A stretch of DNA of 64,000 nucleotides from Capra hircus (taxonomy: Eukaryota; Chordata; Mammalia; Artiodactyla; Bovidae). Within the stretch, counting starts at the first letter, position 1. Every line of letters begins with the position of its first letter. The position numbers and the translations under genes are program-made. Shown piece by piece: positions 57,248-64,000 of the stretch. Location of the stretch: NCBI RefSeq assembly GCF_001704415.2, contig NC_030820.1, positions 40,592,036 through 40,656,035 on the forward strand, given 5' to 3'. The notes below the pieces were generated by a model. That model searched no databases, was not told where the DNA came from, and was given only the letters and a program-made list of their open reading frames with translations.

Positions 57248-57451
57248 ACTTCCCTGGTGGCTCAGACGGTAAAGCGTCTGTCTACAATGAGGGAGATCCC
57301 GGTTCGATCCCTGGGTTGGGAAGATACCCTGGAGAAGGAAATGGCCACCCACTCCAGTACTGTTGCCTGGAAAATCCCATGGACGGAGGAGCCTGATAGA
57401 CTACAGTCCATGGGGGTGCAAAGAGCTGGACACAACTGAGCGACTTCACTC
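57248..57451 (+). mobile_element. Bov-tA SINE
   Basis: Full-length sense copy with TTCCCTGGTGGCTCAGACGG at the head and B box GGTTCGATCCCTGGG. The target-site duplication ACCCCCAAGGTCATAAGA (57230-57247) and ACCCCCAGGGTCATAGAGA (57452-57470) lies within L1. Confidence 0.96.
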
Positions 57452-57647
57452 ACCCCCAGGGTCATAGAGATATTCCCTTATATTATCTGCTGAAAACACT
57501 GAGGTTCTGCCTTTCACATTTAAGTCTTTAACTCACCTTTTTTGGTTTTTTGTTTGTTTTGCCTGTGGCATGAAGTAATTTTTACTTCACTTTTCTGTGG
57601 ATGACCAGTTTCTTGGGCACCATTTGTTGAAAGTCCTTTCCAAACCA
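57452..57647 (-). repeat. L1 LINE, antisense, part 2
   Basis: Continues L1 in reverse with AGGGTCATAGAGATATTCCC, TTTCACATTTAAGTCTTTAA and TGACCAGTTTCTTGGGCACCATTTGTTGAAAG. Confidence 0.8.
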
Positions 57648-57815
57648 CTAACCTGGGGGATACCTATGTTCGATCCCTGGGTAAAGAAGATCCCCTGGAA
57701 AAGGGCATGGCTACTCACTTCAGCATTCTTGCCTGGAGAATCCCATGGACAGAGGAGCCTGGTGGACTGCAGTCCAAGAGGTCACAGAGAGTCAAACACT
57801 ACTGAGCAATTAACA
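57648..57815 (+). mobile_element. Bov-tA SINE, 5'-truncated
   Basis: It starts near ACCTGGGGGATACCTATGTTCGATCCC, so the A-box head is missing. The body and the ACTGAGCAATTAACA end are intact, followed by a (CA)n tail at 57816-57832. Confidence 0.9.
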
Positions 57816-57965
57816 TACACACACACACACATCCTGGGGGAAACAGCTCTGCCACAGTTAGGGTTGCTGATACATGCATGGATACGTAGATCTATTCAGT
57901 ACTTTTTTTTTTCTGTCTATCCTTGCACCTATACAACATTTCTTAGCGACTATACCTTTAATTAG
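57816..57965 (-). repeat. L1 LINE, antisense, part 3
   Basis: After the CA tail, L1-like reverse sequence continues with TGATACATGCATGG, ATCTATTCAGTAC, TTTCTGTCTATCCTTGCACC and CGACTATACCTTT. Confidence 0.65.
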
Positions 57966-58170
57966 AAGGCTTCCCTGTTTGCTCAGAAGGTAAAGAATCT
58001 TCCTGCTATGCAGGAGACCTAGATTTGATCCCTGGGTCGGGAAGATCTCCTGGAGGAAGGCATGACAACCCACTCCAGTATTCTTGCCTGAAGAATCCCA
58101 TCACAGAGGCACCTGGTGGGCTACAGTCCATAGTGTCACAAAGAGTTGGACACGATTGAGCAACTAAGCA
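57966..58170 (+). mobile_element. Bov-tA SINE
   Basis: Sense copy with AGGCTTCCCTGTTTGCTCAGAAGG, B box AGATTTGATCCCTGGG and a GAGCAACTAAGCAGCA 3' end. It is the third SINE in this L1. Confidence 0.94.
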
Positions 58171-58709
58171 GCATGCAAATTATGGTCTCCTCATTTGAAA
58201 ACTTGGATTAATGATACACAACTAATGAAAGTATGGTAAAAATGAACTTAGAAAATGCATATGCATGCGTTCAAATGTTTCTTAGCCACAGGAACGCCTG
58301 TGCAAATGTCCTTTGGTAAAGGACAAATGGGCTCCACATGTCCTTTGAGGCTCAGTGCATTCGTTTGTGGTGGCTGAATGATGAGTCACCACGCTATCCT
58401 TTCTCTCTTCTGGTCCTCCCAGAGCACCTGGCAATTGGCCATGTCGAAGAATCAGGGTCATGGGTAGTCCTCCGAGCACAACCCAGGACAGAAAATTATA
58501 CAAGTCAATGAGGCTAAGTACTTTAAGGGACAAAAGATAAAATTACTGGTCAGGAATAAAAGAATATAGCAAGAACATAAATGAAGCAGGGAAGAAAGAC
58601 AAGAATCCATTCTGTACTCAAGAGACTTTTTTTTCTGTCCAGACAGGAAGAGATGAAAGCGAAGAGAATGAAAAAAAGAGCTTTTAAAGAAATAGATATC
58701 AGTGCCATC
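58171..58709. other. Unique sequence
   Basis: No repeat is recognised. Minus-strand frames 58282-58533 and 58458-58820 have no domain. Confidence 0.4.
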
Positions 58710-58717
58710 CCTTAGAG

Positions 58718-58905
58718 AGGTAGTCTCCAACCTTTCAGGCACCAATGACCATTTTGTGGAAGACAATTTTTCCATGGACTTGGGGAGGTCGGATTTTGAG
58801 ATGATCCAGGTGTGTTGCATTTCCTGTGCACTTTATTTCTATTATTATTGTATCAGCTCCACCTCAGATCACCAGGCATTAGTTCCCAGAGGTTGGGGAC
58901 CCCTG
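58718..58905. repeat. Non-autonomous hAT DNA transposon
   Basis: The 188-bp element has 15-bp terminal inverted repeats, AGGTAGTCTCCAACC at the left and GGTTGGGGACCCCTG at the right. Diverged 8-bp target-site duplications, CCTTAGAG (58710-58717) and CCTTAGGA (58906-58913), flank it. The inner left end reads GGAAGACAATTTTTCCATGG. The middle is deleted relative to longer relatives. Confidence 0.85.
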
Positions 58906-58913
58906 CCTTAGGA

Positions 58914-59796
58914 CATTGCTTGAGAAAAGGAAGCAAACATTTAAATGGTCTTGTAACTGGGTTACCTTTCTTTGGCTGTGATTTTCTGTTGCAACTGAGC
59001 CTCAAAGTAGCTGATTCTTACATGGGTTATTTGTGAAACTCAGGAAGGAAAAACTGTCCCTGCTGAAAGGCACATGGGGACAAGAGGGCAAGTCTCCCAA
59101 GAAGCTGCTAGTACTCCCTGGGGCTCCTTGAGCCACTAAATGTCCTTGAAAACACTTTGCAACCTTGAAAGTGACCTGCACCTGAAGCACGACTAATGAT
59201 GAGAAGTGGCGGCTGCCTAGACAGCTGCTCGCTGACACGAGTCTGCAGGTCCTGAGATGCTCTGTGAGATGCAGACTCCTGGTCTGTCACCCCAGTCACT
59301 GCCGCCAGCCTCTTCCTTCTTAGCAGGTGCCTTGGATCATTGTTTTATGCCCCACATTTGAGAGCCATGATGTTTGTGAAGCAGGGAATTTGGAAGCTGC
59401 CAAGAAAGATTTGCACAGGGCTCGGCCCCACAGCAAAGAGCAAGCTTTGTGGCTTCAGTGTCTTGAAATAACATGTTGGTTTCACTTTGCTCAAATGAAC
59501 CATATTTTTCCCAAGTCTTCAAAGTCCCTGGAGAAGCACAGAGTTATTGGTGGAATCCACAAGGCCATTTGTGCGTGGGGTTTGAATGGAGTCTTTGATT
59601 TGCACCTACAGGTACTGTAATTTGCCAAAAGTAAAAGGATTTTGTTGTTATTCATATACAAGTTTATTAGACTTTTTGTTGCACTTAAAGTAGTAGAACA
59701 AACAGTTATTTGGTTCAGTTATAATTATGTGAGGCTTGAGAAAAAAAATCATTGTCTTTTTTCCCCCTAATTTGAGAGATACTCACTGTCTCTTTT
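58914..59796. other. Unique sequence
   Basis: No element or gene is recognised. Frames of 60-97 codons overlap on both strands. Confidence 0.4.
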
Positions 59797-60130
59797 TTAA
59801 AACTTAAAATTTTTTTATTTTATTGAAATATAGTTGATTTATAATGTTACATTAATTTCTGCTGTACAAAGCGATTCAGTTTTATATACATATATATACA
59901 CACACACGCTTTTTCATATTCTTTTCCATTATGCTTTATCACAGGATACTGAATATAATCCCCTGTGCTGTACAGTAGGTCCTTGCAGTTTGCATTGGCT
60001 TGTCCCAAACTCCCAATCCATCCTTCCCCACACTTCTCCTCGGTGGCATCCACAAGTTTGTTTTCTGCGTCCGTGAGTCTGTTTCTGTTTTGTAGATAAA
60101 TTCATTGGTGTCATAGTTCAGATTCTGCAT
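59797..60130 (-). repeat. L1 LINE 3' end, antisense
   Basis: Reverse L1 3' UTR with TTTTATTGAAATATAGTTGATTTATAATG, TGTACAAAGCGATTCAGTTTTATAT, CATTATGCTTTATCACAGGATACTGAATATA and CTGTGCTGTACAGTAGGTCCTTG. The family is the same as at 63738. Confidence 0.92.
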
Positions 60131-60528
60131 CTAAGTGTCTTTAATGAGCAGAAACTCTCAGCCGGAGCAGAACTTTCAGTGTAACTCTGAACACTGCCCT
60201 CTAGTGTCTGCACAGGCAAATACAGCTGAAGAGCTTGGCGCAGGAGCCCCAAGGTGCTCTATCCATCTGCTTGGAATTCCTGGCTTTGTGCATACCACAG
60301 ACAGGTTAGGCTGTGGCTGCCCCTACTGCTTCTGGTCTCCTTCTCTACGCCACTCTAGGGGGTCAGACACATGCCACTGAAGTTTCGGGAACCACTTATT
60401 TGCCTGAGTGGTTCATGTGACATCATGAACAGAAATCAGCGATAGGAACAAACAGTCCACAGTTTGGTCTACACCTTGGTCAAGAGATGGACCTTGTATA
60501 TGGGGTTTCTAGTGCTTCTGAACTTGGA
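60131..60528. other. Unique sequence
   Basis: Nothing recognisable is seen. Confidence 0.4.
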
Positions 60529-60540
60529 CCAAGCACTAAG

Positions 60541-60647
60541 TGTTAGTCACTCAGTCGTGTTTGACTCTTTGTGATCCCATGGCCTGTAGGCCACTGTCCA
60601 TGGAATTCTCCAGGCAAGAATACTGGAGTGGATTACCATTTCCGTCT
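60541..60647 (-). mobile_element. Truncated Bov-A SINE, antisense
   Basis: A 107-bp antisense copy (GTTAGTCACTCAGTCGTGTTTGAC to ACCATTTCCGTCT). The target-site duplication CCAAGCACTAAG (60529-60540) and CCAAGCATTAAA (60648-60659) confirms 5' truncation at insertion. Confidence 0.93.
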
Positions 60648-60818
60648 CCAAGCATTAAAAGGCAGTTAAAAGCCAACTTGTTAAGTACTGTCGTTAAGTC
60701 ACACAAACAGATTTGTACTCTATTTTGTAAGAGAAAATTTGGTGTGCTAAAAGGAAAAATGGTCCCAGCAGACCAGAGAGAATCCTTCAATCTGTCTGCT
60801 TAAAAAAGTTGCACAATT

Positions 60819-61300
60819 TGAGAGCTGCAAGTTAAGTTTTATTTGGGGCAAAGTGAGTACTGCAGTCCAGCAGACAGCACCTCAGTGAGCTCTGAGAAAC
60901 TGCTCCCAAGAGGCAGGGGGAGAAAGCCAATATAGACATGATTTTGATGAAGTGGGAATACATGTGATCAAGCATGTATTTTTCCAGAAGGTTTCTACTC
61001 ATCTTGTAAAGCTTTTGCTAGCCCTGAGGAACAGTTACCACTGTGAAGAATTTTCCTGCTTTTCTAGATATGCAGAGATATAAGAATTGGGGCTATAAAA
61101 TTGACTCCTGAAAATATATAACTATCTGAAGACCTAGCTGGCCAGTTTTTCACCCAGGACTGAGGGCCTCATTTCTGCTCTCCACCCTGAACTCCTTTCA
61201 GCGGGTGTTGAAGGTCAGCAGCTGCAGCAGCTCTTGATTTAATCCTTGTAAGGGTAGATGGCAAGTGCCCATGGCAAGTGCCAACTTGTAGTTGACAAGT
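60819..61300 (+). repeat. LTR-like repeat, copy C (uninterrupted)
   Basis: The most complete copy of the repeat also seen at 2519 and 19676. It starts TGAGAGCTGCAAGTTAAGTT and contains CTGCTCCCAAGAGGCAGGGGGAG, CTGCTTTTCTAGATATGCAGAGATAT and GAAGGTCAGCAGCTGCAGCAG. It ends near AACTTGTAGTTGACA. No open frame is present, which fits a solitary LTR. Confidence 0.55.
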
Positions 61301-61449
61301 CCACATCAGATGTGAAGAAGGTGTGATTAACCTTTCAATGTGTTAATATTCAGTTAGCAATTGTCTATATTCTCATACTCATTTTATATTTATTTATATT
61401 CATATTGCATACATATTTATTTTATATATATTATATATGTTTATATTAT
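61301..61449. repeat. AT-rich low-complexity sequence
   Basis: TATTTATATT-type repeats flank the next BovB tail. A 25-bp segment at 61382-61406 recurs at 61531-61555. Confidence 0.85.
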
Positions 61450-61530
61450 ATGGACAGAGAGGCCTGGCATGCTGCAGTCCATGGGGTTGCAAAGAGTTGG
61501 ACATGACTGAGCTACTGAACTGAACTGATA
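61450..61530 (+). mobile_element. BovB LINE tail, extremely truncated
   Basis: Only about 80 bp of BovB 3' end (ATGGACAGAGAGGCCTGGCATG to CTGAACTGAACTGA), embedded in AT-rich DNA. This is one of the shortest recognisable BovB insertions in the window. Confidence 0.9.
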
Positions 61531-61559
61531 TTTGTATTTATTTATATTCATATTATAGT

Positions 61560-62007
61560 TATTTTGTCAAGTTATCATAACTCACACTATTAGACCTTGA
61601 AAGTTTAAAACTTAATGAAACTTTGGTGTGAATGAGAAAGAGATTTTGTAAAACACATGCACAACACATATACAAGAACACAGGAAACAAGAGTTTCAAA
61701 GATTTCTGTTTCTTTTCATTGTGCATTTCTTTTCCTCCAGGAAATGGTAGAGACAAAAATCTTAAATATTTAAAAGCCAGTAGTTCTATTGAGTGACTGA
61801 TACTATTTTACCCCTCTTTTTAGTCATTCACCTAAATCTGTGAAAATGAGAAAGACGAAAGCATTCTTATGGAAGAGAATCCAGTGCCAGCTCAGATTAC
61901 ATGCAATGAGAGATTTTCACAAACCAATCATTCTGTTTAGATTCAGAGAGGTGATTGAGTTGGCTTCTCTAGCAATTAGCATTTTCCAGGAGAAAAGGAG
62001 TTCCGCA
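61560..62007. other. Unique sequence
   Basis: No recognised element or gene is present. Confidence 0.4.
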
Positions 62008-62020
62008 TTGGGAAACCCGC

Positions 62021-62242
62021 TGGCTTTCCTGGTGGGTCAGATGGTAAAGAATCCACCTGCCAATTCAGGAGAGGCAGGAGGCACAGGTTTGATCCTTGGG
62101 TTGGGAAGATCCCCTGGAGAAGGAATAGCAACCCACTCCAGTATTCTTGCCTGGAGAATTCCATGGACAGAAGAGCCTGGCGGGCTACAGTCCCTGGGTT
62201 CACAAAGAGGTGGATACCACTGAGTGAGTAACAACAGGACTG
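62021..62242 (+). mobile_element. Bov-tA SINE
   Basis: Sense copy with TGGCTTTCCTGGTGGGTCAG at the head, B box GGTTTGATCCTTGGG, the full body and an ACTGAGTGAGTAACAAC end. The target-site duplication is TTGGGAAACCCGC (62008-62020) and TTGGGAAGCCTGC (62243-62255). Confidence 0.95.
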
Positions 62243-62357
62243 TTGGGAAGCCTGCGGATGAAACTACTGGAACTAGTATGCCACCTAATGGTCACTCCAC
62301 ACATTGCAGCTTACTAGGAAAATAGAAGAAATACCAGAAATTTCCTTTAGCAAAGGG

Positions 62358-62470
62358 CTTCCCAAGTGGCTCAGTGGTAAAAAATCCACCTGCAATGCAG
62401 GAGAGGTGGGTTTGATCCCTGGGTCGGAAGGTCTCCAAAGAATTGGACATGACTTAACTACTAAACAACA
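62358..62470 (+). mobile_element. Bov-tA SINE with internal deletion
   Basis: The tRNA head (GGCTTCCCAAGTGGCTCAGTGG, B box GGTTTGATCCCTGGG) is joined directly to the 3' end (CAAAGAATTGGACATGAC). The BovB-derived middle is missing. An ACAACAACAACA tail follows. Confidence 0.92.
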
Positions 62471-63737
62471 ACAACAATTCTTACTTGACTCAGGTTAAAA
62501 TTCTCATCAAATACTAAAATTTGCTATTTGTACTAAATATCCATTCACTTTTTATGGAAAAAAATCTTATCCGTGGCCTCAAGCCTTATCTGCTATTAGA
62601 CCATTTGAAACAGTGCTGTTTTCTAGACCAGAGACTAAAGTCAAGTGTCATCATCCTTTTTGGCCATTTCCCTCAGTCCGGGATCCAATCACACTTTAGC
62701 TGCCTTTTAAGTGGACATTCCCTCAGCCATTCCTGTGGTTCTTGACCCGGATGTTTTGAAGAGCATTGCTCAGTTATTCTGTAGAATGACTTCATTTGGA
62801 TTTCTCCAATGCCTTTCATTTGAGGCAGGAACATCACAGAAATGACCCTGCATCCTACTGAGTATGTCTTGCAGGACCCACAGGATGTACTTGTCCTAAG
62901 ACTGATGGTGTTCATTTTGAGCTCAATTAATTTTGGATCCGTGTTAGCACTGTCTCAATGCTAAGTTTCCTTGCTTGGATGGTAACACAGTGGTTATATA
63001 AGAAAATCTCCTTGATCATATGAAATACACACCTTGACTCTACGTGCAAGAGTTGAACCAACACAGCGGCAGAGCGTGGAGGTGAGTGTGCTTGTGGCTG
63101 GATCTCCTCCCTTCCTGTCCAGGGTTCTGGGTCTCTGCTTCCTCCTCCCTTCCCTCACTTGGGGTTGCCTGGCTGGGTGTGAGTCCTTTGAGCCTTGGCT
63201 CCTGTTTGTCCAAGGGGAGACCAATTTCCTTCACCTGTTCTACAGCATCTCTCTCCCAGGGATGTCCAAAGATCAAAATAAGAATCACTCTCAGGGTCAG
63301 GAAAGACATGTGGGCCCTGGGTGGAGAGAGAGTATTGAATCCCTTCATGGTTAAGGGTGAGAAGTTAGGAGAGGGTGTGTCTAAACAGCCTGGTGAAATG
63401 AAGTCAGGTCTCAGGACAGAGTCTGTCCTTGGTCCCTCCTGTCCTATGCACCTGTGGCCATTCTCAGCCCCCAGGGCCTCCCTTCTAGGCTGTCTCCTCG
63501 GATACACACAAGGTGTTTTCAAACCATGGATGAGATCTTACCAAGGACATCGTATCCTTACCAAGGGTCATACCAACTCTAGAGCAGTGCCCATATGTGA
63601 ACAGTGATGTCTCAAGTTAGTTTTGTGACTCGTCCAAGCAGGTGGGGTGAGTTAAGAGTTCTGTGGTCTCCTACAGGGTCACTGCCCTGGGTTGGATGCA
63701 GGATTCTCAGTTGGCAGCCTCACCTTAGCATTTTTTT
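62471..63737. other. Unique sequence
   Basis: Two long frames on opposite strands overlap (63086-63607 plus, 173 codons; 63040-63522 minus, 160 codons). Neither has a domain. Their overlap in GC-richer DNA suggests chance. No repeat is recognised. Confidence 0.4.
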
Positions 63738-63825
63738 TAAGATGTTTATTCGGATATAATTGATTTACAATGTTGCGTTAGTTTCAGGTGTAAAGCATAA
63801 TGAATCGGTTATATGTACATATGCA

Positions 63826-63856
<31 letters not shown>

Positions 63857-63976
63857 TTATGCATGTATATATCCATTCTTTTTCAGATTCCTTTCCCATA
63901 TAGATAATTATAGAATATTGAGTAGAGTTCCCTGTGCTAAACAGTAGGTCTTTATTAATTATCTATTTTATGTATG
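63738..63976 (-). repeat. L1 LINE 3' end, antisense
   Basis: Reverse L1 with GATGTTTATTCGGATATAATTGATTTACAATG and GTTTCAGGTGTAAAGCATAATG. A TG/TA microsatellite lies at 63825-63858, then CATTCTTTTTCAGATTCC and CCCTGTGCTAAACAGTAGG follow. It is cut at its right by BOV-A2. Confidence 0.93.
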
Positions 63977-64000
63977 CTGCTGCTGCTAAGTCGCTTCAGT
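63977..64000 (-). mobile_element. Start of BOV-A2 SINE, antisense, runs off window
   Basis: TGCTGCTGCTAAGTCGCTTCAG is the first sequence of an antisense BOV-A2, as at 18381. It is inserted into L1 and continues beyond the window. Confidence 0.88.

Noticed and set aside
60135..60380. 81-codon frame with several cysteines
   Set aside because: Cysteine spacing does not match a known fold and there is no signal peptide or splice context.
63040..63607. Overlapping 173-codon and 160-codon frames on opposite strands
   Set aside because: Opposite-strand overlap in moderately GC-rich DNA, no recognisable domain and no splice or promoter evidence.

Overview
This window is nuclear DNA from a ruminant, most likely a bovid. 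The sequence itself shows this. It contains many Bov-tA SINEs (a tRNA-Glu-like head with A and B boxes joined to a BovB-derived body), BOV-A2 dimers, 5'-truncated BovB (RTE-type) LINEs, and CHR-2-type tRNA SINEs found in ruminants and cetaceans. Older mammalian repeats (L1, L2, MIR, MLT1, MER5, hAT) lie beneath these. I cannot tell cattle, sheep and goat apart from the sequence alone.

I see no convincing protein-coding gene, exon, structural RNA gene or CRISPR array. Nearly all open frames are short chance frames, or sense or antisense readings of BovB and SINE copies. The region reads as intergenic or intronic. The only recognisable protein domain is a decayed BovB reverse transcriptase on the minus strand at 38.9-40.3 kb. 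It is frameshifted and its YADD catalytic box has become YAGD.

Layout. 0-10 kb: an LTR-like repeat split by BovB, a second BovB end, an L2 split by Bov-tA, MIRs, and an MLT1 split by BovB. 10-20 kb: an AT-rich tandem duplication, an L1 3' end carrying two SINEs, a Bov-A copy with a perfect target-site duplication beside another L1 end, a 20-bp CACCC-box minisatellite, and a BovB split by BOV-A2. 20-31 kb: an LTR-like repeat split by Bov-tA, several SINEs in opposite orientations, two more BovB ends, and a long G/A-rich tract. 31-45 kb: mostly unique sequence with CHR-2 SINEs, a small CpG cluster near 35.5 kb, a CA microsatellite, the longest BovB copy, and a CHR-2 split by Bov-tA. 45-64 kb: clustered SINEs, L2, MER5 and hAT remnants, a CpG-rich repeat-free block at 55.6-56.3 kb that is the best candidate regulatory element, an L1 region riddled with SINEs, a third LTR-like copy, and an L1/BOV-A2 junction running off the right end.

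Many insertions keep readable target-site duplications, so insertion order can be read directly: BovB into LTR or MLT1, Bov-tA into L1, L2, LTR or CHR-2, and BOV-A2 into BovB. I found no candidate for a new multi-gene system. The items most worth checking are the CpG-rich block, the G-rich tract, the CACCC minisatellite, the unnamed LTR-like family and a possible RPL7A-like pseudogene remnant. All family names come from recognising consensus features, not from a database search.
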